Assembly (NCBI RefSeq): GCF_964340395.1
Contig: NC_135553.1
Span: 15,105,001 to 15,169,000 of the forward strand
Reading direction: 5' to 3'
Length of the DNA stretch: 64,000 nt
Source of the DNA: Glandiceps talaboti
Lineage: Eukaryota > Hemichordata > Enteropneusta > Spengelidae
Below are positions 46,612 through 59,397 of this stretch, in pieces (within the stretch, counting starts at the first letter, position 1; the number at the start of each line of letters is the position of its first letter). The position numbers were made by a program, and so were the translations under genes. Under the pieces are notes generated by a model. The model had not been told where the DNA came from. It did no database searches and saw only the letters and a list, made by a program, of their open reading frames with translations.

Positions 46612-49600
46612 ATGGCGGCCCTTGGTATGTTGTTACGACGAAGTCTCCAACTTGTACCTCAGAATCTGCGGCAAGGAAAGGTATGATTCAGTAACTTTTC
46701 CGTAATCTGTTTACAAAAATGGAAGAGAATGTTTACAGATCTTTTGAAAGTCAAATCATAGAAGAGAAATGGGTCATTCAATGGTTTTAACCGTGGTTTG
46801 TTGACAGTGGCACCAATGTCCGGGTCTGCCATTTTGCACTGAAAATGACGGGAGATTATATAAAAACAAATCACATCCATGGTCATTCTTATAACTACGT
46901 TTCGTTTTCTGCATAGAATGTTGAATTTAAGTGTTGAGATTGTTTGGTTATACACGTTTATATCGGACTGTTTACGTTCACTGAACTCCGAGACAAGTAC
47001 TCTTGAGCCCCATGACTATGTCAACACCCATTTGTGTGTTACATAATGTAATAATATATGCATCCTGAGACTGGTGAATCACAAATATGTCAAAACACCT
47101 CTTCTTCATTAGGCCCGCTTCGCTATGGCGGTTGTCTTGTGTTTGTACCCAGACCACTAATTAGTGGTCTGAGTTTTGCAATATGAATGTATTGGTCTAT
47201 AGAACACATTATGAACACCACACCAGGAAGGAAAGGTACATTATACAAGTATAATGCAATGTGTATTCATAAACTTTGGGTTCAAACTTCTGTTGACCTC
47301 GTTTCATGATTTCACATCACATAAGTTCCAAGTGATTACCAAGAACACCAAAAACACTGAAGGTAGTATTAGTGAGCAATTAGGAGTCATGAATATTAAT
47401 TGTCCAACTGATACATATGTATGTATGGGTGTGGCAAGTCCAATGATGCAGTGGTCGTCCAATTGATAGTATACATATGTACGTATGGGTGTGGCAAGTC
47501 CAATGATGCAGTGGTCGTCCAATTGATAGTATACATATGTATGTATGGGTGTGGCAAGTCCAATGATGCAGTGGTCGTCCAATTGATAGTATACATATGT
47601 ACGTATGGGTGTGCTAAGTCCAATGATGCAGTGGTCATCCAATTGATAGTATACATATGTATGTATGGGTGTGCTAAGTCCAATGATGCAGTGGTCATCC
47701 AATTGATAGTATACATATGTATGTATGGGTGTGCTAAGTCCAATGATGCAGTGGTCGTCCAATTGATAGTATACATATGTATGTGTGGGTGTGCTAAGTC
47801 CAATGATGCAGTGGTCATCCAATTGATAGTATACATATGTACGTATGGGTGTGCTAAGTCCAATGATGCAGTGGTCATCCAATTGATAGTATACATATGT
47901 ATGTATGGGTGTGCTAAGTCCAATGATGCAGTGGTCATCCAATTGATAGTATACATATGTATGTATGGGTGTGCTAAGTCCAATGATGCAGTGGTCGTCC
48001 AATAGATAGTATACATATGTATGTATGGGTGTGCTAAGTCCAATGATGCAGTGGTCGTCCAATTGATAGTATACATATGTATGTGTGGGTGTGCTAAGTC
48101 CAATGATGCAGTGGTCGTCCAATTGATAGTATACATATGTATGTATGGGTGTGCTAAGTCCAATGATGCAGTGGTCGTCCAATTGATAGTATACATATGT
48201 ATGTGTGGGTGTGCTAAGTCCAATGATGCAGTGGTCATCCAATTGATAGTATACATATGTATGTATGGGTGTGCTAAGTCCAATGATGCAGTGGTCATCC
48301 AATTGATAGTATACATATGTATGTATGGGTGTGCTAAGTCCAATGATGCAGTGGTCGTCCAATAGATAGTATACATATGTATGTATGGGTGTGCTAAGTC
48401 CAATGACTCAGTGGTCATCCAATTGATAGTATACATATGTAGGTATGGGTGTGGCAAGTCCAATGACTCAGTGGTCATCCAATTGATAGTATACATATGT
48501 ATGTATGGGTGTGCTAAGTCCAATGATGCAGTGGTCATCCAATTGATAGTATACATATGTATGTATGGGTGTGCTAAGTCCAATGATGCAGTGGTCATCC
48601 AATTGATAGTATACATATGTATGTATGGGTGTGCTAATTCCAATGATGCAGTGGTCATCCAATTGATAGTATACATATGTACGTATGGGTGTGGCAAGTC
48701 CAATGATGCAGTGGTCATCCAATTGATAGTATACATATGTATGTATGGGTGTGGCAAGTCCAATGATGCAGTGGTCATCCAATTGATAGTATACATATGT
48801 ATGTATGGGTGTGCTAAGTCCAATGATGCAGTGGTCATCCAATTGATAGTATACATATGTATGTATGGGTGTGCTAAGTCCAATGATGCAGTGGTCATCC
48901 AATTGATAGTATACATATGTATGTATGGGTGTGCTAAGTCCAATGATGCAGTGGTCGTCCAATAGATAGTATACATATGTATGTATGGGTGTGCTAAGTC
49001 CAATGATGCAGTGGTCGTCCAATTGATAGTATACATATGTATGTGTGGGTGTGCTAAGTCCAATGATGCAGTGGTCGTCCAATTGATAGTATACATATGT
49101 ATGTATGGGTGTGCTAAGTCCAATGATGCAGTGGTCGTCCAATTGATAGTATACATATGTATGTGTGGGTGTGCTAAGTCCAATGATGCAGTGGTCATCC
49201 AATTGATAGTATACATATGTATGTATGGGTGTGCTAAGTCCAATGATGCAGTGGTCGTCCAATAGATAGTATACATATGTATGTATGGGTGTGCTAAGTC
49301 CAATGATGCAGTGGTCGTCCAATTGATAGTATACATATGTATGTATGGGTGTGCTAAGTCCAATGATGCAGTGGTCATCCAATTGATAGTATACATATGT
49401 ATGTATTGTATGGGTGTGCTAAGTCCAATGACGCAGTGGTCGTCCAATTGATAGTATACATATTTATGTATGTATGTATGGATTGTGCTAAGTCCAATGA
49501 CACAGTGGTTGTCCAATTGATAGTATACATATGTATGTATGGGTGTGCTAAGTCCAATGACGCAGTGGTCGTCCAATTGATAGTATACATATTTATGTAT

Positions 49601-50065
49601 GGGTGTGCTAAGTCCAATGACACAGTGGTCGTCCAATTGATAGTATACATATGTACGTATGGGTGTGGCAAGTCCAATGATGCAACAATGGACCATAATC
49701 AGAGCAGTGAAGGTGACATAAGAGTTTCAAATTGATCTTTCTCCGTAATCACATGAAATTTATGTAAGGTGAAATAAGGAAACCCAGATTTTATCACCTT
49801 TTCTTCCTGGAGTGTTTTATACTTGATTGTCTCATTTGACTTGTTTTGTGTATTTCTCATGTAGATTCAACAAACTATTGTACGCTATGAAACTACATCA
49901 CCCACTGGTGCGATGATGTCCAATCCACCAAAGAGCCGTTTGGGGCTAACCAAAGTGATTGTGGTGGCTTTCCCATTTATTTACATTGGAGCTACCATGA
50001 GTAAAGAAGGGGCTGCTTTCTTAGAAGAAAATGATATATTTGTTCCAGATGATGATGATGACTAA
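46612..50065 (+). CDS. EMRE, essential regulator of the mitochondrial calcium uniporter
   Basis: Two exons, 46612-46680 and 49865-50065 (TAA), joined in phase 0 across a GT-AG intron, give 89 residues (human 107). EMRE is a single-pass inner-membrane subunit that holds the MCU pore open and links it to the MICU1 gatekeeper. Exon 1 (MAALGMLLRRSLQLVPQNLR) is a basic amphipathic presequence. Exon 2 carries the family core: SRLGLTKVIVVAFPFIYIGA as the membrane helix, with the GATMSK stretch matching the G..(I/M)SK region, then AAFLEENDIFVPDDDDD, whose acidic tail is the part known to contact MICU1. The start ATG is in AAAATGGCGG context. The 3.2-kb intron is mostly a 60-bp minisatellite. Candidate polyadenylation signals follow near 50559. 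The match is very specific; only exon 1 rests mainly on position and phase. Confidence 0.94.
47396..49690. repeat. 60-bp minisatellite filling the SMDT1 intron, about 38 copies
   Basis: The unit is AATTGATAGTATACATATGT, ATGTATGGGTGTGCTAAGTC, CAATGATGCAGTGGTCATCC. From 47461 to 49380 every unit is exactly 60 bp; the last five vary in length. Units differ at a few sites (AATAGATAG, TGTGGG, GTGGC, GTCGTCC, ACGTATG). Because 60 is a multiple of three and the unit lacks stops in several frames, open frames of up to 766 codons arise; they are not genes. The array starts about 715 bp after the donor and ends about 175 bp before the acceptor. Confidence 0.98.
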
Positions 50066-50619
50066 ATTTAAAGTCTAAACATTTCTGTGTATGATAAGGT
50101 AATTGAAATATTTTGCTCTACATAGTACATTTGTTGTGTAAAATGGAGCAGCAAACAAGGTATGCCAAAAGGGTAATGAGGATCCCTATATCATATTAAA
50201 CTCAGTTCATCATGCCAGTGTAATAAGGTTGTATCTGCTACTATATTGTATACAGCAAATTATGTTTGTATTTTGACTTGCTAATGTGTGATTTGTTTGT
50301 GTTTTCTATCCTCCACAGATTGGCAGTCTCTTTAAATCTTCAGTGTAATGTAATGCAGTCAGACATAGAAGAAGAATCAATGTTTTTTTTTTTTACAATG
50401 ACTATTTATTTGATGTATGGTCTACAGATCTGAACATGCATGGTTGTCAAGTAACATCACTGATCAGTGTTTTCATTTCATTTGCAATTAATGTGGTATT
50501 GATTATACGAAGCAATGTAAATACTTCATTTTTTTTTCTGTAATTCATGCATACTGGTAATAAAATAGTATCTACAGGCTTTTATTATGCAATTTTACCG
50601 TGTGTGTCTTTGTCATCAG

Positions 50620-50765
50620 TACACTTTAACTGTGTGTGTGTGTCTCGTCAGAAGTACACTTTTACTCTGTGTGTCTGTGTCTATCATCAGAGGAACACTT
50701 TTACTCTGTGTCTCTTGTTAGAAAAACACTTTTACTTTGTGTGTGTGACTGTCTTTGTTGTCAGA
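50620..50765. repeat. degenerate tandem repeat, about 40-48 bp
   Basis: Four units combine (TC)AGAAGTACACTTTTACT, a GTGTGTCT run and a GTCTxTxxTCAGA block, with length variation. Confidence 0.8.
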
Positions 50766-52846
50766 AAAGTCATCAAAACAATCATTTATGATAAGTATAT
50801 TTGTAGTATTTGGTAGCACCCACACATGGTGCTTACATCAACTGTATGGTCTAACTGCAATGCTATGTAAACCAGTTGACCGACATGAAAACATATATGC
50901 ATATATCCATTCCATTGTCATTGAGTGTGTGAAAGCTGAGAGCATTGGACTGGTATCTGATGTTGCCAAGTTTTGTCATAATTGCCCTGTGCATGTTTGT
51001 GCGGTCAGTATGAGCGGACATGGATACATTTTGACCATTTGACATGGTAGTCAGTCATACCTCAAGATTGAATTTAGAAGCTCACTATTGATAATGTCAG
51101 GGTAGACTCACTGGTGTCTCAAGATACATTTCTTATGAAATTTTGGCAGTAAAATGTAAAATGTGCATTTTAAAGACAAATATGGCTGCAATATAGTCTG
51201 TAAGGTACTCTGTGACAGGGCGCCCTCACACATCGATGAACCCCTCCCACATCTGTAAGAGGAGGCCGGTGAGGGTGGAACGACATGACGTCTCTTACAG
51301 TCTTGGCTGCAATATTGCCATATGAACAAATGTCATGAAACAAAGTAATGTGCATACGCAGACTATAGTGTCCAACATTACGGTCAATTTTTGTTAAAAT
51401 TGCCTTGTACAAGTCGTGTGTTAGATATGGGTGGACAGAGATGCATATACCGATGACTCCTAACAGTAGCCTCTCCCCCTGCCTAGTAAAAATTCAAATT
51501 ATCATCAATGCTGGTTGTGCATAACCAATACTAAAATCCATAATTTTATTGTAAGGGGATGTTCCTTTCAGTACGTAGATCTGCCAAGTAGTTTCAAAGT
51601 TTAAACTTTGACTGCAATGATTATGTAAGTTACATACTAGTCTGTAATATAGACATTCATACCACGCTATCAGCCAGCACTCGTTGGTTAAGAAGCCTGA
51701 TAGGACTGAACAACACGACTTTATCTTAGTTTGGTTACATACTGGATAGCTTATACTTAAGAACACTGACTGATTTGATGGAAAATCTATCTCCCTTTTA
51801 GATGTAACTTGCAATTTTCTGATTTGATCACTTTCCCTTGAACAAATTCATATCTAGCCATTTTCCCAAGTACACATCCTTAATAATAGCTTCACCAAAT
51901 ATCATAGTAATCGGTAGTCTAGTTTCTATACAGTATGGTTACCATCAAACGTCCAGTTGGTATCCAGACTAGGCAAGCGGTGCAACACTTTTTATGACTT
52001 AAAGTTGTGGACAGAGAGGCACAGACACACAGACATTTCACCACGCCTACAGCACTACTGAACCTCAGTTTAGGTGAAAATGAAGGTGTGAGATCTGCAA
52101 GCATAACTACACATAAGCACAAAACAAGCACCATCATTCCCACTCACACTACAAATGATCACAAAAACGTGTACAATGACCAGAAAAGTGATAATTTATT
52201 TCTAGTTGGAAGCAACACAACCACAGGGTTACAATATGACACTGTGAAATACACAGTACAAAAATATCTGAAATGGCTAAAATTATACAGTGTGTATAAA
52301 TAACAACTCCTGGACTCTGTAAAGAATTCACAGATTACAATTAAAACAGTAAAAAAAGGAAGTTTTGGATTTGCGAAAAAAAAAATTTGGAATATGTGGT
52401 AGACTTAAGAGTAATACAGTGTAAACAACATATTTCAGTATACGCTGAACATAGCCTTAACTTAACTTCATCAAACATTACCAACGGTAAATGTGGAATC
52501 TAAATGGGTGTACAAACTACACAATCTAATCCTGAGATACAGCAAACTTATCTAGCCTATCACTGAACAATGTTGAATGAGAAACGAAGCGGTTTCCTCA
52601 CCATGGCACTTTCAAAAATAACTATAAATATATACTGCTGATAAGGCATTTAAAAGTGTTAGGACTAAAATTTCACTGGTTGAAGATGAGTCAGGAAATG
52701 TACACCTTCTTAAAAATACAGTTTTAGACATCTAGAAGCTAAAAATAACATCTCTGAAGTTGGGTGACTGTTTTGATAAAAATTTTTGACATTACACTGC
52801 TTTGAAATGTAGTGTTTTTTTAAACTCCAGTAAGAGGGAGGTCTGC

Positions 52847-52998
52847 AGATATAACTATCAGTAGATAGTAGATAGACCATAACTATCGGTAGATAGTAGA
52901 TAGACCATAACTATCGGTAGATAGTAGATAGACCATAACTATCGGTAGATAGACCATAATTATCGGTAGATAGACCATAACTATCGGTAGTTAGACCA
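52847..52998. repeat. tandem repeat, 19-32-bp units
   Basis: Units built from ATAACTATCGGTAGATAG, with or without TAGATAGACC; six repeats with two internal length classes. Confidence 0.93.
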
Positions 52999-53715
52999 TG
53001 TTGAGGAAGACCACTGCCTATGTTTATGCTGGTGGTGTCATCATCACATTTTTATATTACAAACTAGTCATTGGCTTTTGAATCTGGCAATCATTTCCAA
53101 CGACCAAGGAAATCCATTTTTAGGATAACTTTCTGTTTTGAATTTTACATCACCACCAACAGCAATTCATGCAACTGCAGCGTTAATATAAACCGATGAT
53201 GTTATCGTGTCCACACATTACTAGTCTAGTTCCTATACGATTTACACCTCTACTCACTAGTGGTTTAGTTAGAGACCACATTGGCATCCGTGACTTATTT
53301 TCAAAATGGAAGATACAGGTAGGATGTAAACAAACATAAACCAATTACAAACGTCTGTCAATGTCTGATGGATTACTACTGACGTGCACTGTTGTTAACT
53401 TCTCTGCATGATAGCTAGGCTAGACTTGTATCTATAAAATTAAACTTCCCTGGTTGTTGGAAACTGTCACCAGATTTGAAAGTCAACACCTACATGTAGC
53501 CTCAAGTCATCATATAGCCACAGATTATTGAAATAACCAGATTCACTCTACACTGTTGAAAGCATACATATGAAGGTCTATTCAGTGCAAAAACTACAGA
53601 ATGTCATGTAAGTCAGTCAGATTTTGAATAATGCAAGATATTCTGACTGCATTAGAAGTATGTCTCCATACCTTGAAGTCTATTCACACACAGTGATGTA
53701 TTTTCATACAAACCA

Positions 53716-53868
53716 AATAGCTAACCTGATTGGCTGCAATCGACAACTCAATGCCAAACTGGATGCCTCGATCATTCTGACTGGCTGTCAACAACAACTC
53801 AGTGTTAAATTGGATACCTCAATCTGATTGGCTGTCATCAACAACTCAATACCCAATTGGGTGGTTTG
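53716..53868. repeat. tandem repeat, about 52-bp unit, three copies
   Basis: Each copy has CTGATTGGCTG or CTGACTGGCTG, CAACAACTCA(A/G)T and A(C/T)TGGAT(G/A)CCTC. The copies are diverged. Confidence 0.85.
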
Positions 53869-54556
53869 TAATGTTTACTAGTTTTCTATTCTACTCAGAA
53901 AGCCTTTATTACTCAAGATGAGTAAGTAAGTTCTCAAATAGAAGTACCACATCTCAAACACAGTCCCTCTAAATATACAAAGATAACAAGGACTGCAGTT
54001 CCAACAAAAATATGGCACAGTAAAACTTAATGTGAAACCCTCAGTGTGTGTTCATTCTTATACAAAATATTCAGCAAGAGTGTGTGATTTGTACAAATTG
54101 TGTAAATACGGTACTCAGAAGACAGCATAGGACAGGAATGGTGAACTATAAATTTTACATGTCATTTCCTGGTTGAGGTTATATTATATCACTTTTAAAT
54201 ATATCATATCAACACTCTTGGATTTCACAAAGACAATTTCAATACAAAATCAATCAATGTCCCAAATTCATCTGAATATCTTTCTGATGTTTCTGTTTCT
54301 TGTCAGTTCTTCCAATCTCCATACTTGAACTTAGCATTTAAGTCCTCTCATGGCATCATTTCATGTTTGTTTTTGGAAGAAATTAAACTTCGTCAGACTA
54401 GGTCGACAGTTGTACATATTCACATGTCATTCACTGTTATGTACTGGTACTCAATAAATAGACAGAAGGGGAACTTTATAATAAAATAGGTAGTGCATCT
54501 TGACAAAAAAAAATTCTAATTGTGGTCCACTATCAACTCCTCACCAAAATCCATCT

Positions 54557-54798
54557 CAATCTGATTAAAATCCGATATAGTGTACACATCGCAATTTCTT
54601 TTTGGCTGTTACATTAACTGTCGTTTGTTTTTGTGTGAGCGCTCATTACATACATCTGACAATACATCTGACATTGGGAAAACCTATGGTATTGTGTTCA
54701 ATGTATGTAACGAGCGCTCACAAAAGAGCAAACTTCAGTAAACGTAACAGCCAAAAGAAATTGTGACATGTACACTACATCGGATTTTAATCAGATTG
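54557..54798. mobile_element. palindromic MITE, family A copy 3 (9-bp target duplication)
   Basis: The ends are CAATCTGATTAAAATCCGAT and its inverted complement finishing AATCAGATTG. The flanks AATCCATCT (54548-54556) and AATCCACCT (54799-54807) are a 9-bp duplication with one mismatch. The arms share TTTCTTTTGGCTGTTAC-type sequence with copy 1 and an AGCGCTCA core. There is no coding capacity. Confidence 0.9.
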
Positions 54799-55235
54799 AA
54801 TCCACCTATGCACCAAGAAAAGGTTCTGTCCACGTATTAGATTCTTATATGACTAAGAACAATGTTCAAGGCACAAGTTTTGCTGTAACTCTACAAAATT
54901 TAGCTATAAATCTAGAATCTAAAGACTTTGACATGTGTTTCATAAATAGCTGCTGGTGTACAGTTTGTGTAACCCCCATCCACCCACACCTCCCACCCCT
55001 ACTCACACATCAGATTAAAACAATGAGTAATGACACAATTTAGAAGTTGATAAAAAAGCACAAAGCTTCTTTAAGTGTGGTCAATGTATTTTTCAGAGAG
55101 GGAAATATGTTTGACAAAATGAAATGGTGATTGTCCATGATTTAGCCATCCTGTGTTAATTTCACCAATACACATAATCAAAATACGGTCAATTTCACCA
55201 ATATCACTTGCACAGACAAGTTCCTCATTCTCACA

Positions 55236-55299
55236 TACCAGAGCTGTTATTTCTTCCATGACAGTGCCGTAAAAGAGGCTGTGGTTTACGAAGATGCAA
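55236..55299 (+). repeat. copy of a small dispersed hairpin element
   Basis: CAGAGCTGTTATTTCTTCC, then GTGCCGTAAAAGAGGCTGTG and GTTTACGAAGATGCAA. It matches 27456-27538 (inverse) over both halves and 3685-3720 over the right half. Its two halves can pair imperfectly. Confidence 0.6.
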
Positions 55300-55848
55300 A
55301 TTCCTGTGACCCTAGAAATATCTCATCACCAAAGACACAGCTTGCTGTATGATGTTGATGGTGTTGTCTCATCCAACATGCACTTTGAAAAAAAATCGGC
55401 TAATGATTATGCAGTATTCAAAACTAGACTAAATGCTGTTTATTTGTAGTAACAATTCCATCTGCTTAGATACTGTGATATTGCTTGGAGAGTCACGATT
55501 GAATCAATAAAAAAAAGTTTCCTTTGTGATGGCTGGATCCTGTTGTTATGCTGTGTGACTCCAACTTTCTTCACTATATAGGGATGTTACTTATGTTGAT
55601 CATCTGACAGAGTTAGTGGGTATGGAATCCAGGAGCAATTTGTGCCAATATTGTGGAAGATGTTTCATTAAATTGGACACAGAAATCAATGGAGAATTAC
55701 TGACAGTAGATGGTAAAATATTAACTATTTGAAATCAATGGAGAATTATTAACAGTAACTAATAAAATGTTGACAAATCTACTATTTCTGTGATTGAAAC
55801 AACCACACCACACCATGACATGGGCTAACAGAATGTTACATCTATACA

Positions 55849-56033
55849 CTATCCAGGGGAGTGTTCGGTAGACAAAACACCCGTGGACATTTCGAAAAAG
55901 TTTTGTTCCCGAACGACTAATTGTCATCTTTTGTTTTTCAAGCGCAACATGTATAATGCGATTCGAAACAGGGCCAGGGCGCCCTGGCCAAATAATGACA
56001 GAACGTTTTGGCTACCGAACATGCCCCAGATAG
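55849..56033. mobile_element. MITE with 22-23-bp terminal inverted repeats
   Basis: The left end CTATCCAGGGGAGTGTTCGG pairs with the inverted right end CTATCTGGGGCATGTTCGGT with three or four differences. Inside is a GGGCCAGGGCGCCCTGGCC palindrome. I could not define a convincing target-site duplication. Confidence 0.65.
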
Positions 56034-58601
56034 CTTATTGGTGATGAGAAAGGGTGAAAGGTCACATCTCTTATAAATTGGTGATGAGAACGGTTCAAAG
56101 GTCACTTAGCTGAGGTTTTCAAAGACTCTCTGTTCTCATATATACTTCACTGGCTAACAATTTCCATGTTATCTGACACTACTATCAGAGTGTCATTATA
56201 AAAATAATAGGCAAATCCACCCATTTTATCTGACACAATCCCTCATCTCAAGTGCTGTCACCCTACAAAGGTAGTTGCAGCCTCTAAAATATAAATTCAT
56301 TAGAAATACTTTCAAAATTTGCTGAGTTTCAAAACAATTAATATACAAATTTACAAACTTAACTGGCCGTGTTGCTAACCTTGACAACTATCTATGAGGT
56401 CATTAAAAATCACTTAAGGTAATGTCTCTGTGCTGTTCATATTTAAACCAAAAAAAAAAAAAAAAAATTTTGAATAACTACACACTAATTTCTGGTAAAA
56501 ATAGTTACAAATATTTCAATGTCAGTATCTAAATAAAAGTTGTCTTCAAAGTTACCATGTGTAGCTAATCCATTCAAATATGGTGGTTTCTTGTTTTAAT
56601 AATTGTGTATTTATCAGTGTTGGTTGAGTAGAATTAACTCGGCTATGTGATACTACTACATTTAATGTGTCAGTGTTGAATGTTCAGTTTATACTATCGA
56701 ATTTTAAAAACATTTCCCAATCTTACAAGAGCAGCAAATTTCTATAGTACATTTCTGTATGTATCAAATTCAAGCAATGATATAGTTACCAACAATTCCG
56801 ATTCGTTTTTTTCTTAATTAAAACATTTCAGTTCAAGTTCAATTTCATTTCAAGGACAATATTCATTATACTGTTGTGAAGACAAGTTTATTGTTTCAGT
56901 CACTGACGAGTCTTTAATGCAGAATGCACCTCGGAAATAAACTCTTTGAACTTTTGCTGTTACTTTGTTCAAGAAAACTGCAACCCATTCTCACTTCAAA
57001 TCAAGAAAAATAATCAGGGGTCACCATGTGAACTTTTGGAATAGAGGTCAAAGTGATAACAAAATTATACCCATCTTTTTAAAAATCCAATATGGCCGCC
57101 AAATATTGTGTTGGTGCTGCAATAAAAGATTGACAATTTGTATAAAAATAAGATGGCGGACCCCAATTTTTTTATATTATTTCAAAAAGACCAGCAGCGA
57201 GCTTCCAAAGTTTGAAGAGATTTTCAAAAATTTGATTTTCAAGGAGATTGATCCTGAGGCACATTCTACCTTAATTACTAGCCTTATGGCCACACATACT
57301 ACCGTTAGATTTCATATCTGTATGTACACTAAGTGTTATGGATGTGTACTGATATTTTCTTGAGTTACAACACCCAAAGGAATGTCCTTACTTTATCCTC
57401 AACATATTCTACATTTGTTCAGCATGTATACACCCATATTTTAGAACTAGCTTTACTAACTGTCCTTCCTCTTGACATGACCAGTTGAGTGTAAACATAG
57501 AGCTCTCCTACATACTGTACTATTTGCCAAATATAAGTTAAATCCTGTCCCCTGTGTAATTATGGCTTTTAAACATCAAATAAGTATTTTCTTGTTATCA
57601 AATGGAATACTACTGCAGTGACAAGACTTAGACTGAAATATATAGTTGAAATATCATTCTCAACAGCAACAGCTAAAAACAACTCAACAGACTTTGTTTC
57701 CAAAGCAAAACTGACTCACTTGGTCTGAAAATATTTGTTACAAAAAGAACATGTTACCCTGGAATTATTGATTTATTTGTACGTTTACTATAGTTCATAT
57801 CTGTAAGGTCATCTGTTGACCCCTCTCACCAAGTTCATTACATCATGCAGGCTCCCCATATTTGTTTAAAATCAGACTGATTGTAAAATCATAATTTAAA
57901 TGGACAATATCTTAAAATCTTATCTCTATATTGATTGGAAGCCAAATCTCATTATGCCACAGTTACTGTAATAATTGACAATATCGAATTGTTTAAATAT
58001 GTATTTTTATATAGTTTTCTGTATAGTGAGTCACTTTTGTTGTCAGCAAATCTGGGTTCATACCAGTTTAAACCAGTATAAACCAGTTTAATAGCACTCA
58101 TATTCAAGAAATTCGTTTTCTATGGGTTTTTAGGGGTGAATATTATTATATTATTTTTTGTAAATCTCGCCATTTGACCACCGTTTGATTTCTTACAATA
58201 TCTGGTGAACTTTAATATTAGCCAACGTGAATTATACAATTTGTACACCAGATCATTTCATAAAACTATTTTCCTCAAAGTTGTCGTTATATCAAGTTTT
58301 TCCAGAAGGGCGTTCAAAATTCTAGAATATTTGAGAGTTTTTCAGGAGTGTATGAATGTTGTGTGTACAGCTTATAATCGTGTCAAAGTTATTCTTTTTA
58401 AGCAAAGTGTAAATATTTAGTACATAGAAATATCAGGACAAAATTGAGTTTATGCCAATACTTTTTTTTAGCACTTCTACACCACCACAAGATAACTTAA
58501 CTAAAATTCAATTCCTGACAGGTTAAGATATCACTTTTCAATAGTTTGGTCAGTTTTGTATGAATTACTAGTCCACTTTTTTAAGGCAAAATACCTATAA
58601 C

Positions 58602-58771
58602 CAGTGTGCCCTCTAAGCTAATTTGAAGTGCCACTGACGCACATAATTTCTAGTGACGTACCAAAATTTGGTGTCCCCATCTCTTACTATGTGGTGACTC
58701 ACAAGAAATCCCAGTTTTTCTCATTTTGACTGACAACAACAAAATTTGGCTATCATGTAGAGGGCACACTG
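58602..58771. mobile_element. 170-bp hAT-type MITE with 8-bp target duplication
   Basis: Both ends read CAGTGTGCCCTCTA inward; the CAGTG start is typical of hAT elements. Flanks CCTATAAC (58594-58601) and CTTATAAC (58772-58779) form an 8-bp duplication with one mismatch, the size expected for hAT. There is no coding capacity. Confidence 0.88.
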
Positions 58772-59397
58772 CTTATAACAGGTGCATGATTTTACAACAG
58801 CTGTGGCTTTCAACCAACGTAATTGTGAAATTGAAGGAATGTGAATGACTGCTTTCCATTACCGATAATCTATATTCCTTCATTTTTTGTTACCTAAAAT
58901 AGAATTTTACCACCCAGGTATGTCATAAAAAAATGATCATTCGATATCTTGGTTGACATCATGACTTCTGCTCCACATGCATTACTATAGGTGCATGTGA
59001 GAATAAGTCAACCTTCTCGTTCCATTTTTGATCCTCCAACACGCTGTAAAATACTACTGCAGGTGCTGAGAATTTCAAGAAATTTGGTGACTGTGGGTGA
59101 CTTGATATTTTCTTCTTTTTGTGTTGTAAAAAGAAATCAATGTTTGTATGATTACACGAAACTACTCAGCAAGGACTAGTATTAGTAAATTGTTATCCCG
59201 ATTACTCTATCTTTTTTTTCCGGAGTTGCCAGTGTCTGGAAAAATATGTAGGATTGTGCCATGGAATCAAATGCAGTGAGAACGGTGCACTAGTAAACAT
59301 ACAGCTGAATTTGTACTTCAGGTAAAACATACAGCCCAATTCTTACTTCAGGTAACCATCTCTCTGCTACTGGTAGAGATGTACAGCAGCAGTACGC

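Larger units (their letters stand above)
50066..59397. other. 9.3-kb non-coding region between SMDT1 and the G-alpha gene
   Basis: Holds the SMDT1 3' UTR at its left end and the G-alpha 3' UTR at its right end (both of unknown extent). I found no coding exon. It contains MITEs at 54557-54798, 55849-56033 and 58602-58771 and three small tandem repeats, listed separately. Confidence 0.5.

Noticed and set aside
47396-49690. CRISPR-like regular repeat array
   Set aside because: Units are contiguous 60-bp repeats with no unique spacers, in an animal gene intron.
47304-49696. Very long open frames (up to 766 codons) on the minus strand and several of about 100-350 codons on both strands
   Set aside because: They are translations of the 60-bp minisatellite, whose period is a multiple of three and whose unit lacks stops. 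The DNA lies within the SMDT1 intron.
56965-57363. A 132-residue plus-strand open frame
   Set aside because: Includes AATATGGCCGCCA and AAGATGGCGGAC fragments, but the peptide shows no domain and no flanking acceptor/donor in phase; likely chance or a decayed repeat.
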